Source: Corynebacterium minutissimum (lineage in GTDB: Bacteria > Actinomycetota > Actinomycetes > Mycobacteriales > Mycobacteriaceae). Taken from it: a stretch of DNA of 64,000 nt. Under the pieces are notes generated by a model. The model was given only the letters and a program-made list of their open reading frames with translations. It was not told where the DNA came from and searched no databases. The first letter of the stretch is position 1, and the number at the start of each line of letters is the position of its first letter. The translations under genes and the position numbers were made by a program. Below, piece by piece: positions 8,981-20,901 of the stretch. The DNA lies in contig NZ_JSEF01000006.1 in the NCBI RefSeq assembly GCF_000805675.1, positions 62,001-126,000 on the forward strand, in the 5' to 3' direction.

Positions 8981-10573
8981 GTGCTGACGTTTCTCGCCGA
9001 GCAACCCCTGTTGACTCTCTTTTTGATCATGGCGGTGGGTTTGGCCATCGGCAAGATCAATTTCTTTGGTATCTCGCTCGGCGCGGCGGCAGCCATGTTC
9101 GTCGCCCTAGGTCTGTCCGCTGCTAACCCGGACATTGTGGTTCCGCCATTCGTGTACCAATTTGGCCTCGCCATCTTCGTTTACGTCATTGGTCTGAACT
9201 TCGGCCGCAGCTTCTTTGAGGACTTCCGCCGCCGTGGTTGGAAGATGTCACTGGTCGTTATCGTCTTTTTCTTCGTTTTGGCGGGGCTGACTGTGGCTGC
9301 GGTCCGCATGTTCGACCTTGACCCAGCGCAGGCCGTCGGTATGCTGGCCGGCTCCCAGAGCTCGACTCCGGGTATGGCTGCCGTGGTGGAAACCCTGGGA
9401 GGAAACAGCGCCCCCGTCGTTGGTTACTCCCTGGCATACCCGGGCTGCATCATCGCCACCATCCTGGTGGCCGCGATTGGTGCCAAGATTTTCCGCGTTA
9501 ACCACGTCAAAGACGCCAAAGAAGAAGGTATGCTCTCTGAGCCCCTCAAGTGGAAGGCCGTGCGTCTGACCAAGGACCCTGGCGTGACCGTGGGCGAAAT
9601 TGCGGACTACACGGGTCAGGCGGTCATCGCTACCCGTTGCCTTCGCAAATCGAATAAGCACGTCCTTGCTGATCCGGATATGGAGCTGCGTGCCGGTATG
9701 GAGCTTCTGCTCAACGGCACTATCCCTTCGCTGGAGCGCGCGATTGCTGTCTTAGGTGAAGAAATCGAACTGCATCTTCGGGAGAAAGACGGCCTTATTT
9801 TCCGCCGTCTCACGGTGTCGAACCCGAAAGTAGCCGGCCGCACCATTGGGGAATTGAACACGTTGAACCACGGCTTCCTCATCGCCCGTATTCGCCGCGG
9901 TGATACCCAAATCGTGCCGAATGACAACACCGTGCTCTACTACTCGGACCGCGTCCGTGTGGTCACTGCTCCGGGCCGGATTGACGACGTCCGAACCTTC
10001 CTCGGTGACTCCGAATCCAAGCTCGGCAACGTGGACTTGTTCCCCTTTGCCCTTGGCCTGCTTATTGGTCTGCTCTTCGGTGCTATCCCGATTCCGCTGC
10101 CCGGCGGCACGACGCTATCCTTCGGTTTCGGTGGTGGTCCCATCGTGGTGGGCCTCATTCTTGGTGCCCTGGGCCGTACCGGGCGCATCCACTGGCAGAT
10201 GCCATTCCACGCGAAGCAGACGATTTCTACCCTGGGACTCACACTCTTCCTGGCGGGCGTGGGTACTTCTGCCGGTGGTCAGTTCCGCGATGCCCTCTCT
10301 GATCCGGTGTCGCTGAAGTACATGGGCGTGGGCCTTGTTCTGTCCCTCGTTGCTGCCATCGGCTTGGGAATTGTGTGCACCTTGGTTCTGCGCCTTAAGT
10401 TTGATGAGTCCATGGGCGTGGCTGCTGGTATGACCACCAACCCTGCGGTGATGGCCTACCTGAACTCGCAGACCGGTACCCAGCTGGCGGAACGCGGCTA
10501 TGCCACGGTGTATCCGACCACCATTATCGGCAAGATTCTCATGTGTCAGATGCTGGCATTGATCATCATCTAA
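8981..10573 (+). CDS. Aspartate:alanine exchanger family (YidE-type) transporter
   Basis: 530-residue integral membrane protein of the AAE family. Two blocks of hydrophobic helices (about 10-180 and 350-530) flank a soluble middle of about 170 residues that looks like two RCK-C/TrkA-C modules (GELNTLNHGFLIARIRRGD is typical). Family signatures include GSQSSTPGMAAV near 126 and PGGTTLSFGFGGGPIVVGL near 367. The start is GTG 8981, one base after the tsaE stop, so it is probably co-transcribed. Members exchange aspartate/alanine or succinate; the substrate cannot be read from sequence. It may feed alanine metabolism beside alr (inference). Confidence 0.88.
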   Translation: MLTFLAEQPLLTLFLIMAVGLAIGKINFFGISLGAAAAMFVALGLSAANPDIVVPPFVYQFGLAIFVYVIGLNFGRSFFEDFRRRGWKMSLVVIVFFFVLAGLTVAAVRMFDLDPAQAVGMLAGSQSSTPGMAAVVETLGGNSAPVVGYSLAYPGCIIATILVAAIGAKIFRVNHVKDAKEEGMLSEPLKWKAVRLTKDPGVTVGEIADYTGQAVIATRCLRKSNKHVLADPDMELRAGMELLLNGTIPSLERAIAVLGEEIELHLREKDGLIFRRLTVSNPKVAGRTIGELNTLNHGFLIARIRRGDTQIVPNDNTVLYYSDRVRVVTAPGRIDDVRTFLGDSESKLGNVDLFPFALGLLIGLLFGAIPIPLPGGTTLSFGFGGGPIVVGLILGALGRTGRIHWQMPFHAKQTISTLGLTLFLAGVGTSAGGQFRDALSDPVSLKYMGVGLVLSLVAAIGLGIVCTLVLRLKFDESMGVAAGMTTNPAVMAYLNSQTGTQLAERGYATVYPTTIIGKILMCQMLALIII

Positions 10574-10669
10574 GGAGTTTCTGCACTGGGTAGTGCAGGG
10601 GCAGGGGAGGGCAGTCACGTAGGATGAGCACGTACTGCACCTCCCTTTCCTAGGAGCGATTTAATCTTT

Positions 10670-11191
10670 ATGAACAAGCTTGGCCAATTCATTACCACTG
10701 TCGTTATCGGCGGCTTCGCCGTCTTCCTCGCAGCACTCATCGCCCTGTCGATGACCCACACGGAGGAAGACTCTTCCTCGACTTTGGCGGAAACCCTGGA
10801 GAAGTACCCGAAGAACCTCGACTTCGCTGCGCTGATTGTGCCGGATGTCTACGGCCCTGAGGAGGTTGCGGGCCTCATCGTGTGCCCGGGCACCACGGAG
10901 GAGCAACTTTCCGATATTCCTGCAGCCGAGGCCGGCATCGACTTCGAGGACGGCAAGGTGGCCGATGACGTGAACTACTTCATCACCATGTCGACTGAGC
11001 AGGAGTACTCGGCGGAGAAGCTGCAGCGCTCCAACGTTGACCTGTGCCGTGATGTGCTCTCGCAGGTTGAGGCGGCGAAGGCTCAGGGCCAGGACGTGGC
11101 TGCGGTGTACCCGGTGCAGCCGCAGCAGCCGATGCAGTTCCTGCGCGCTGAGAAGGATGACGACTCCACCCGCTGGCACTTCGCAGGCTAA
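10670..11191 (+). CDS. Conserved hypothetical protein with N-terminal membrane anchor
   Basis: 173 residues: one hydrophobic segment at 8-28 (ITTVVIGGFAVFLAALIALSM), then an acidic, soluble domain (EKYPKNLDFAALIVPDVYGP, VAGLIVCPGTTEEQL). Two Cys residues (about 77 and 128) might pair outside the membrane. It overlaps tsaB by one base (TAATG), so it belongs to the t6A transcript. The insertion of an unrelated membrane protein here looks corynebacterial. Function unknown. Confidence 0.75.
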   Translation: MNKLGQFITTVVIGGFAVFLAALIALSMTHTEEDSSSTLAETLEKYPKNLDFAALIVPDVYGPEEVAGLIVCPGTTEEQLSDIPAAEAGIDFEDGKVADDVNYFITMSTEQEYSAEKLQRSNVDLCRDVLSQVEAAKAQGQDVAAVYPVQPQQPMQFLRAEKDDDSTRWHFAG

Positions 11192-11865
11192 TGAAGGTTC
11201 TCGCACTCGACACTGCCACGACCGACCTCGTCACGGGCATCGTCGACACCACCACGGGGGAAAGCGTCGACCGCGTTGTTAGCGATACGCGTGCGCACAA
11301 CGAGCAGCTCATTCCCACCATTGAGCAGCTGCTTAACGACGCCTCCCTGACCTACCCCGACCTCTCCGCCATCGTCGTCGGCACCGGTCCGGGCCCCTTC
11401 ACGGGCCTGCGTGTGGGCATGGCCACGGCCTCCGCTTTGGGAGTGGCTTTGGGGCTGCCCGTGCATGGCGTGTGCACGCTCGATGCCATCGCGCAGGGGC
11501 GTGCAGGGGAGTGGCTCGTGGCCATCGATGCCCGCCGCAAGGAGGTTTATTGGGCCACCTACTCCGAAGGCCACCGCATCAGCGGACCGGAGGTCACCCG
11601 GCCGGAAGATCTCACGGTGCCTGCGGGCTTCTCCCCGCGCCTGGTTTTCCCGGAAGCCATCGCCCCGCGCCTTCCCGACGCCCTCGCCGGCCTTCCCCGC
11701 GAATGGGATACCCTGCGCGCTGCGGGCCTCGTCGCGTGCGCCGACCTTGATTCCGAACCAGCCCCGCTCGTTCCGCTCTACCTGCGCCGCCCCGATGCGA
11801 AAGTCCCGCAGGCCACGCCTCGTTCAACGGCGCTCATCGGCGGCACTGAGCCTACTGAATCATGA
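11191..11865 (+). CDS. tsaB: tRNA t6A37 biosynthesis scaffold protein TsaB
   Basis: 224-residue ASKHA-fold partner that dimerises with TsaD for t6A synthesis. Signatures are the N-terminal MKVLALDTATTDLVTGI phosphate-like loop and the family motif VGTGPGPFTGLRVGMATA near 64-81. The catalytic metal ligands of TsaD are absent, as expected. It is coupled to the previous gene by a one-base overlap and to rimI by four bases (ATGA). Confidence 0.95.
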   Translation: MKVLALDTATTDLVTGIVDTTTGESVDRVVSDTRAHNEQLIPTIEQLLNDASLTYPDLSAIVVGTGPGPFTGLRVGMATASALGVALGLPVHGVCTLDAIAQGRAGEWLVAIDARRKEVYWATYSEGHRISGPEVTRPEDLTVPAGFSPRLVFPEAIAPRLPDALAGLPREWDTLRAAGLVACADLDSEPAPLVPLYLRRPDAKVPQATPRSTALIGGTEPTES

Positions 11866-12431
11866 GACTGCGCCCGCTTACGCTTAGCGACGTCTCCCGC
11901 TGCGCCGAGCTGGAAAAAGTCCTCTTCCCCGGCGAAAGCCCCTGGCCTGCCCGCGCCTTCGAACAGGAAATCGCCGCGGGGCACACCACCTACTGGGTGG
12001 TTGACGCAAGCGTCAACCACGTCGGCCATAATGACAACCGCGTGGGCCATAATGGCAACCACGTAGACCGCGACGACAACCGCGTGGGCCATAATGACAA
12101 CCGCGACGACGACGTCGCCCACGAGGTTGTAGGCTATGCCGGCGTCGGCCGCATGGGCCCCGCCGCGTGGCCCGAGTATGAAATCCGCACCATCGGCGTT
12201 GCACCTGAAGCCCAGCGCCGCGGCATCGCGCGGATGATGATGGATGTCATCGTGGAACTCGCCGACAGCCACGACGCACCTATCTTCCTCGAAGTCCGCG
12301 TAGGTAACGATCCCGCCATCCGCCTCTATGAGGCCTATGATTTTGTCATCAACGGCCTGCGCCGCAACTACTACCAGCCCTCCGGCGCGGACGCCCACAC
12401 CATGTACCGACCACGAAAGAGTGAGAGATGA
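11862..12431 (+). CDS. rimI: Ribosomal-protein-alanine N-acetyltransferase RimI with repeat insertion
   Basis: GNAT acetyltransferase, predicted to acetylate the N-terminus of ribosomal protein S18 (bS18). The N-terminus [18 protein letters not shown] and the acetyl-CoA loop [15 protein letters not shown] (near 111-125) are typical, as is the C-terminal [16 protein letters not shown]. At 189 residues it is longer than usual because about 35 residues of Asn/His/Asp/Arg repeats (12015-12119) sit between the strand HTTYWVVDA and VVGYAGVG. The insertion falls in a loop, so activity is probably kept. It overlaps both tsaB and tsaD by four bases. Confidence 0.9.
   Translation: MRLRPLTLSDVSRCAELEKVLFPGESPWPARAFEQEIAAGHTTYWVVDASVNHVGHNDNRVGHNGNHVDRDDNRVGHNDNRDDDVAHEVVGYAGVGRMGPAAWPEYEIRTIGVAPEAQRRGIARMMMDVIVELADSHDAPIFLEVRVGNDPAIRLYEAYDFVINGLRRNYYQPSGADAHTMYRPRKSER
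12015..12119 (+). repeat. Five 21-bp in-frame tandem repeats inside rimI
   Basis: Five consecutive 21-bp units encode heptads [28 protein letters not shown] and NRDDDVA. Units 1, 2 and 4 share the core GGCCATAATG; units 2 and 4 differ by one base; units 3 and 5 have diverged. The 21-bp period keeps the rimI frame, so copy-number change would alter loop length without breaking the protein. Confidence 0.85.
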
Positions 12432-13480
12432 TAATCCTCGGCATCGAGTCCTCCTGCGACGAAACCGGAGTGGGCATCATCGAGCTATCGGATGACGGCC
12501 ACATGGAGATCCTCGCCAACGTCGTCGCCTCCTCCATGGAGCAGCACGCCCGCTTCGGCGGCGTGGTCCCGGAAATCGCCTCCCGTGCCCACCTTGAGGC
12601 CATGCCGCAGGTGATGAAAGCGGCGCTTAAAGAGGCAGGCGTCGACAAGCCTGATGCGGTCGCCGCCACCGTGGGGCCGGGCCTGGCCGGGGCACTCCTC
12701 GTCGGGGCGTCGGCAGCTAAGGCCTTCGCCTCCGCGTGGGGCGTGCCTTTCTACGGTGTCAACCACTTGGGCGGGCACGTCGCGGTGGCCAACCTGGAGG
12801 GCGAGGAGCTGCCGCACTCGGTGGCCCTGCTCGTCTCCGGCGGCCACACGCAGCTGCTCGAGGTCGACGCCGTGGGCAAGCCCATGAAGGAACTGGGCAC
12901 CACGCTTGACGACGCCGCCGGTGAAGCCTACGACAAAGTCTCCCGCCTCCTGGGCTTGGGGTATCCGGGAGGGCCGGTCATCGATAAGCTGGCCGCCCAA
13001 GGCGAGCCCACCATTGATTTGCCGCGTGGTTTGTCCAAGGCCGAGGACCTGCGCGGGCCCAACCGCCACAACTTCTCCTTTTCGGGGCTCAAGACCGCGG
13101 TGGCGCGCCACGTGGAAAAGGCCGAGCGCGAAGGTTCGACAATCCAGGTGGAGGACCTGTGCGCTTCCTTCCAAGAGGCAGTGGCTGATGTTCTGACCGC
13201 CAAAGCGGTGTGCGCCTGCCAGGACACTGGCGCCAAGGTGCTCCTGCTGGGTGGTGGCGTGGCAGCTAATTCCCGGCTGCGCGCGCTGGCAGCTAAGCGC
13301 TGCGAATCCGCAGGCATCGAGCTGCGCGTGCCGCGCTTTTCCCTCTGCACCGACAATGGCCTTATGATTGCTGCTATTGCCGCCCAACTTATTCATGAAG
13401 GCGCGGAACCCTCCGGACTGGATTGCGGGACCGATACCCAACTAGAGGTGGAAATTCCGCTCGTCGCCGCTGCGCGCTAG
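12428..13480 (+). CDS. tsaD: tRNA N6-adenosine threonylcarbamoyltransferase TsaD
   Basis: Catalytic subunit that transfers the threonylcarbamoyl group to A37 of tRNA. The 350-residue length is normal. It has the N-terminal [15 protein letters not shown] loop, the metal-binding HxxxH as [11 protein letters not shown] (near 111-121), the LVSGGHTQL strand and [12 protein letters not shown] near 276. The start overlaps the rimI stop (ATGA). With tsaB and tsaE in the same run of genes, the t6A transferase set is complete except TsaC, which is not in this window. Confidence 0.97.
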   Translation: MIILGIESSCDETGVGIIELSDDGHMEILANVVASSMEQHARFGGVVPEIASRAHLEAMPQVMKAALKEAGVDKPDAVAATVGPGLAGALLVGASAAKAFASAWGVPFYGVNHLGGHVAVANLEGEELPHSVALLVSGGHTQLLEVDAVGKPMKELGTTLDDAAGEAYDKVSRLLGLGYPGGPVIDKLAAQGEPTIDLPRGLSKAEDLRGPNRHNFSFSGLKTAVARHVEKAEREGSTIQVEDLCASFQEAVADVLTAKAVCACQDTGAKVLLLGGGVAANSRLRALAAKRCESAGIELRVPRFSLCTDNGLMIAAIAAQLIHEGAEPSGLDCGTDTQLEVEIPLVAAAR

Positions 13481-13555
13481 CGGATGCGGAAAGCCCAGCG
13501 CACCGGTAGTCTGGCAGGCGACTCTTTCTCACCCGCCAATCAAGGAGCTGTCGTC

Positions 13556-13984
13556 ATGACCACTGGTTTCCTCGTCAACCCGGACCTGTCCCGCCGCACC
13601 ATCGAGTTCGAGCTCGAGCACGCCAATCAGTTCCTCGGCGGTACCACCGAGGACCGCGTTTCTGTTGCCTTCCAGGATGATGGCCAGACCTACGCCGCGC
13701 TGTTTAACCCGAACGCCAAGGCCGAAGGCGCCGACCCGAACCCGGTGGCGTCGCTGGCCCGCAACGCCGCTGATACCGGCAACTCTGCCTTCCTCCAGGA
13801 CCCGATCCGCTCCATCTGCGGACCGGTTATTTTCGTCGCCGCTGATGGCGATGACAAGAACATCGACGAGGTCAAGGAAGCCGTCGAGTACGGCATCCGC
13901 GCGGTGAAGACCTACCGCGAAGACAACCCGGAGGAGTACCAGCTGTGGCGCGCGGCTGTCATCAACTCTGACAAGCAGGTCTAA
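13556..13984 (+). CDS. Conserved hypothetical protein
   Basis: 142 residues from ATG 13556, chosen because CAAGGAGC lies eight bases before it; an in-frame ATG 72 bases upstream lacks a ribosome binding site. It starts MTTGFLVNPDLSRRTIEFELE. There is no signal peptide or membrane segment; it is a soluble alpha/beta protein with PVIFVAADGDDKNIDEVKEA near the C-terminus. It follows tsaD by 75 bp and is closed by its own terminator. I do not recognise a functional family. Confidence 0.75.
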   Translation: MTTGFLVNPDLSRRTIEFELEHANQFLGGTTEDRVSVAFQDDGQTYAALFNPNAKAEGADPNPVASLARNAADTGNSAFLQDPIRSICGPVIFVAADGDDKNIDEVKEAVEYGIRAVKTYREDNPEEYQLWRAAVINSDKQV

Positions 13985-14006
13985 ACCGCGCTAGCTCCCC
14001 TCCCAC

Positions 14007-14046
14007 GACGCAACGGCCCCTACTGGGCCCGCGCGTCTTTTTGTTT
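14007..14046 (+). terminator. Intrinsic terminator before the groES promoter region
   Basis: GACGC and GCGTC form the base of a stem that also pairs GGCCC with GGGCC, immediately followed by TTTTTGTTTT. It closes the tsaD-side transcript. The remaining 260 bases before groES hold only the CIRCE element and an inverted repeat CTCGCGCGCGCGAG at about 14108-14121. Confidence 0.65.
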
Positions 14047-14171
14047 TCACACTTGGCGCGTTCTTGCTTTTGCATTAGTCGAGGTCGTGAGGCGAATCGT
14101 GATAACTCTCGCGCGCGCGAGAGCTGGCGTTCGCGGAGGGCGAACGGGTTAGCGGCCCACAACGTTGAGGG

Positions 14172-14198
14172 CTAGCAGTCGCGCGGGTAGAGTGCTAG
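14172..14198. promoter_or_regulatory. CIRCE operator (HrcA site) before groES-groEL
   Basis: CTAGCAGTC, nine bases, GAGTGCTAG matches the consensus TTAGCACTC-N9-GAGTGCTAA at 15 of 18 positions with exact spacing. HrcA binds this inverted repeat and represses chaperonin genes until heat stress. It lies about 115 bases before the groES start. Confidence 0.88.
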
Positions 14199-14314
14199 TC
14201 AGGTTGTTTTGACCCACAGTTGTTCACCCGCGACGACGGCTGTGCTGGGCTAGCCACAACCGGCACGCGCACGTCCATGTGGACGTGCACTAGGAACAAT
14301 TCGGAGGAATCATC

Positions 14315-14608
14315 ATGGCAAACATCAAGCCGCTGGAGGACAAGGTCCTCGTCCAGATCGTTGAAGCTGAGACCACCACTGCATCCGGTCTGGTCATCCC
14401 GGACTCCGCAAAGGAGAAGCCGCAGGAGGCCACCGTCGTAGCCGTAGGCCCGGGCCGCACCAACGACAAGGGCGAGGTTGTTCCGGTTGGCGTTAACGAG
14501 GGTGACACCGTCATCTTCTCCAAGTACGGCGGCACCGAGCTGAAGTACGACGGCCAGGAGTACCTCCTGCTGTCTGCCCGTGACCTGCTCGCTGTCATCG
14601 AGAAGTAG
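14315..14608 (+). CDS. groES: Co-chaperonin GroES
   Basis: 97-residue cap of the GroEL folding chamber. The family pattern is complete: [17 protein letters not shown] at the start, the mobile loop [20 protein letters not shown], and the roof/strand region [26 protein letters not shown] lies six bases before ATG 14315. It is 12 bp from groEL and under the CIRCE element. Confidence 0.98.
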   Translation: MANIKPLEDKVLVQIVEAETTTASGLVIPDSAKEKPQEATVVAVGPGRTNDKGEVVPVGVNEGDTVIFSKYGGTELKYDGQEYLLLSARDLLAVIEK

Positions 14609-16237
<1,629 letters not shown>

Positions 16238-16246
16238 ACCGTGCGC

Positions 16247-16324
16247 GTGGGAAGCAGGAGCTTCCCACATTGCCGTAAGGAAGGCCCGCCACCCCGCAAT
16301 GACGTGGGGCGGCGGGCCTTTTCG
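16247..16324 (+). terminator. Tandem hairpins after groEL, the second an intrinsic terminator
   Basis: GTGGGAAGC/GCTTCCCAC (16247-16268) is a perfect 9-bp stem with a 4-base loop but no T-run. Thirteen bases later AAGGCCCGCCaCCCC and GGGGcGGCGGGCCTT (16281-16320) form a very strong stem running into TTTTCG, a good rho-independent terminator. Confidence 0.8.
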
Positions 16325-16634
16325 TCGCGTGTGGGCGGCCGTGGTGCGCCCCACGCCTCGACGAGCCACGCGAGGACATCGATACGTTGCTGACGCTTTC
16401 CGACGCCACCCTCATCCTCATTGAACACCACCGGCTTGGTCGGGCGCATGCGGATCACATCGTTGCCCCTGGCCCCGGCGCAGGTTGTGCGGGAGGCGAG
16501 AGTGTCGCTGCGTGTTCGCCGCGGGAGTTCTTAGACACGGGTAGGTTGACTGCCCGTCATCTGGCCCACGTCGCTTCTAGCCCAGCTCGAAGACGGTGCC
16601 CCGAGGTGGAACTGCTAACAACGTAATGGGGAGC
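16325..16634. other. Gene-poor stretch, possibly a degraded gene
   Basis: About 310 bases between the groEL terminator and the WhiB-like gene with no convincing gene. On the minus strand a short open piece (around 16345-16465) reads protein-like, RMRPTKPVVFNEDEGG then RIDVLAWLVEAWGAP, but has no credible start or stop and is broken on both sides. It may be a relic of a lost gene. A small plus-strand frame (16387-16626) shows no recognisable features. Confidence 0.25.
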
Positions 16635-16934
16635 TTAGGCGCTGACGGTGGCGTGAGTGCGGCGCGAGCGCAGGGCCACCACGCGCTCGGATTCGCTCAT
16701 TCCGCCCCAGACGCCATAAGGCTCGCCGGAAGCCAGTGCATGCTCGCGGCACAGCTCGATGACCGGGCAGGTGTGGCAGATGGCCTTGGCGCGGTTTTCA
16801 CGCTGCGCGCGGGCGCGGCCGCGCTCGCCGTCCGGGTGGTAGAACACGTCAGAGTTTTCTCCACGGCATGCGCCCTGGAGCTGCCAATCCCAAAAGTCCG
16901 CATTCGGCCCGGGGAGCAGGAATGACTGAGACAC
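16635..16934 (-). CDS. whcB: WhiB-family iron-sulfur transcription factor
   Basis: 99-residue Wbl protein. Start GTG 16934 (VSQSFLLPGPNADFWDWQ) is chosen because GAAGGAGA precedes it; the longer frame upstream has no such signal. Four cysteines that bind a [4Fe-4S] cluster are seen in ACRGENS and ICHTCPVIELC, followed by the turn GVWGGMSESER and a basic C-terminus RSRRTH. Wbl proteins sense redox or NO and act with the primary sigma factor. The position next to sigD-rsdA matches whcB (WhiB3-like) of C. glutamicum; the symbol rests on that synteny. Confidence 0.9.
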   Translation of the reverse strand: MSQSFLLPGPNADFWDWQLQGACRGENSDVFYHPDGERGRARAQRENRAKAICHTCPVIELCREHALASGEPYGVWGGMSESERVVALRSRRTHATVSA

Positions 16935-17282
16935 GTTCGATTCTCCTTCGTCAAAGATAGAGCGCCCGGACACGAGGAACACGACTGCCACAGAAACCAT
17001 GACTCCGTGAGTGCCGGGGTGAGACGAGAATGAAGTGTGACTGCCTTGGGTAAACGACACGTTACGCATTGTTGACATTCAGGTATAACAGCACCACTAT
17101 GGCCGGTTTTGTGTGGATTGACCTGCGTTTATGTTGAAGGTGAACGGTGTATGAACTTTTTTATGATGGGCAAAGAGTGGGGAATATGCCCGTCGTTTCG
17201 GGATTCAGCCCGTGGGTGTGACATGATATTCGTGCACAACGTGAAGAAATAAAGAGTAATACGGCAAGAAGAACAAGTAAGG

Positions 17283-17897
17283 ATGGCAGTGGCTACCAAA
17301 GCTACAGGCGCGAGCGATGCGGCAACGGCATCGAAGCGCGACAGCGAAAAGGAATTGGCGGACCTCGTTCCGCTGGCTGTCGACGGTAGCCGCCGCGCCC
17401 TGCAGGACATCATGCGCATCATCCACCCGCAGGTCCTGCGCTATTGCCGCGCGCGCATCGGCGGCCACCGCCAACCCACGGCGGAGGATGTAGCACAGGA
17501 GATCTGCTTGGCCGTGGCGACGTCGATAAGCACGTACAAGGACAAAGGCCGCCCCTTTATGGCCTACGTGTACGGCATCGCCTCCCACAAGGTCACCGAC
17601 GCCCACCGCGCACTCAGCCGCGACCAGACCAACCCCACCGACGAGGTTCCTGAAGACGCGGCTGACGACGCCACCCCGGAAGAATCCGCGCTGGTCATGG
17701 ACGGTAGTAACAGAGTGCGTGCGTTGCTCGATACGTTAAGTGACAAGGCCCGGGACATCATCATTTTGCGAGTGTTCGTCGGACTGTCGGCAGAGGAAAC
17801 CGCTGAGATTGTGGAATCAACCCCTGGCGCAGTCCGCGTGGCACAGCATCGTGCGCTGGCGCAATTGCGCAAGTCTCTCGATTCGCGCGCGGACTGA
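17283..17897 (+). CDS. sigD: RNA polymerase ECF sigma factor SigD
   Basis: 204 residues with region 2 (VLRYCRARIG, TAEDVAQEICLAVATSI, FMAYVYGIASHKVTDAHRA) and region 4 (DTLSDKARDIIILRVFVGLSAEETAEIVESTPGAVR, split here by the helix-turn-helix). The linker is acidic (NPTDEVPEDAADDATPEES). In Corynebacterium SigD is tied to cell-envelope (mycolate) genes. It is followed 60 bp later by its membrane anti-sigma factor, the usual pair. The upstream 200 bp holds the promoter region shared with the divergent WhiB gene. Confidence 0.94.
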   Translation: MAVATKATGASDAATASKRDSEKELADLVPLAVDGSRRALQDIMRIIHPQVLRYCRARIGGHRQPTAEDVAQEICLAVATSISTYKDKGRPFMAYVYGIASHKVTDAHRALSRDQTNPTDEVPEDAADDATPEESALVMDGSNRVRALLDTLSDKARDIIILRVFVGLSAEETAEIVESTPGAVRVAQHRALAQLRKSLDSRAD

Positions 17898-17957
17898 GTA
17901 AACGGCACTTGGCACGGACAATTTCACAACATTCTCTATCAAGGAAGGGAGGACATC

Positions 17958-18800
17958 ATGGCAAAGAAGGACCAGGCTCAGCAGGGCGTCGCTGAGCAGC
18001 TGCAGCCCTTGGTTGACGATGATGCATTCCTCACCAGTCTCTCCGAAGGCATTGACCCCACGGGCGGCGACGATGAGTTGGCGGGGCTCCTGTTGGAGCT
18101 GCGTGGGGACGTCGATAAGCAGATGCCCCCGGCTCCGCTTATCGAAGGCGCAGACGAAGAACCTGCCGTTATCTCCCTGGCCTCTGCGCGCCGTCGCCGT
18201 CGCAGCAAGCCTCTCATGCACGGCCTCATCGGCGCGGCCGCGGCAACACTACTCATCGCCGGCTCCGGCGCGGTGATTGTTAATGCTGGCCCAGGTTCCC
18301 CGCTTTATGGTGTTAACCAGTCTCTCTTCGGTGCGGAAGACCACGACGTCTCCGTCGTGGAGCTAGCTGGCACGCTCGATGAAATGGAGAAGCGCTCGGC
18401 TCAAGGAGACATGGACGGTACCCGCCAGCTGCTGGAAGAAGCCCGCAAGATGGTGGACCAAGCCAAGCAGGAACGCGCAGAGCAGCCTGAGCGCCCGGCC
18501 AAGCCGCAGCCGCGCGCCACGGTGACGGCAACGCAGACCGTCGAGAAGCCCGCCCCGGTGGAAGAGGAGCAGCCGCCGCAGGAGCCGGTGACTGTGACGC
18601 AGACCCAGACTGCGGTCTCTACCGTCGTGGTCACGAGCACGGTCTCGGTAGGCAACCCTCTGAGCCCACCGGCGCAGAACTACCCGGAGCCCGCTGAACC
18701 GGGCGGTGGCGAGCAAGCCCCGCAGCAGCCGGCACCGGATACGGCACCCGAGGACGCGCCGGAGGGCAACGGCCTCCCGCCGGCGCAGTTCCAGCAGTAA
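17958..18800 (+). CDS. rsdA: Anti-sigma-D factor RsdA
   Basis: 280-residue single-pass membrane protein. The N-terminus holds the sigma-binding stretch (VDDDAFLTSLSEGID then DELAGLLLELRGDVD), a basic stop (RRRRRSK) leads into one membrane helix (LMHGLIGAAAATLLIAGSGAVIV, about 94-116), and the outside part has GPGSPLYGVNQSLFG followed by a long Pro/Glu/Val/Thr linker. This is the RsdA architecture. It should hold SigD at the membrane until released. It ends at a strong terminator. Confidence 0.92.
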   Translation: MAKKDQAQQGVAEQLQPLVDDDAFLTSLSEGIDPTGGDDELAGLLLELRGDVDKQMPPAPLIEGADEEPAVISLASARRRRRSKPLMHGLIGAAAATLLIAGSGAVIVNAGPGSPLYGVNQSLFGAEDHDVSVVELAGTLDEMEKRSAQGDMDGTRQLLEEARKMVDQAKQERAEQPERPAKPQPRATVTATQTVEKPAPVEEEQPPQEPVTVTQTQTAVSTVVVTSTVSVGNPLSPPAQNYPEPAEPGGGEQAPQQPAPDTAPEDAPEGNGLPPAQFQQ

Positions 18801-18804
18801 AACA

Positions 18805-18849
18805 AAAAGAACCTCTTCCCCGCACACCATTGGGGGAGAGGTTCTTTTT
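18805..18849. terminator. Bidirectional intrinsic terminator
   Basis: AAAGAACCTCTTCCCC and GGGGGAGAGGTTCTTT form a long stem around a 10-base loop, with A-rich sequence before and TTTTT after, so it can act on both strands between convergent rsdA and the DUF5319 gene. Confidence 0.88.
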
Positions 18850-18866
18850 ATGTGTCCAACCGCGCG

Positions 18867-19241
18867 CTAGTAGCGCGAATCCATACCGTCGAGATAGCCC
18901 ACCGCATAATCCCACGGCACATACCGCGCCGGGTCCGGCTCCGCGCCTGGCTCATGGACCGGTGCCAACTGTCCCTGGAGGGTGGCCTGCATATTGGCGG
19001 CCAAGATGTGCCACTCGTAGAAGTGGTTTTCCTCGCAGTCTTCGCAGAAGAAGAAAATGCCGTCGATGCCGCGCGGGCTTAAGACACGCGCAAACTCCTG
19101 GACCATGGCGAGATCATGAATGACGCCGAGGCGGTCCTCTTCGGACAGCGGTTCGACGTGGTCCTCTTCCTCGAGGAAAGAAGCCGGGTCGTTCGGATCG
19201 TCCGCGAAAGGATCGCGGGGCATGTTGGCGAAAAAGTTCAC
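18867..19241 (-). CDS. DUF5319 family protein
   Basis: 124 residues from GTG 19241 (VNFFANMPRDPFADDPNDPA); ATG 19223 is an alternative six codons later. It is an acidic soluble protein with a C-x2-C pair (FFFCEDCEENHFYEWHILAAN) that could bind metal. The family is conserved beside guaB and sigD in corynebacteria and mycobacteria; its function is unknown. Convergent to rsdA, divergent from guaB. Confidence 0.82.
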   Translation of the reverse strand: MNFFANMPRDPFADDPNDPASFLEEEDHVEPLSEEDRLGVIHDLAMVQEFARVLSPRGIDGIFFFCEDCEENHFYEWHILAANMQATLQGQLAPVHEPGAEPDPARYVPWDYAVGYLDGMDSRY

Positions 19242-19362
19242 GTCTGCGAGCCTATTGACTCTGCGGCCGCATAGCAATTCTCTTGCGTGGGTACGGCTAC
19301 CACTATGGGCTGCACACGCACTACAGTGAGGATCACCGCATACAACTATTCGGTCAGTTTAG

Positions 19363-20892
<1,530 letters not shown>

Positions 20893-20901
20893 GGACTCAT
20901 C

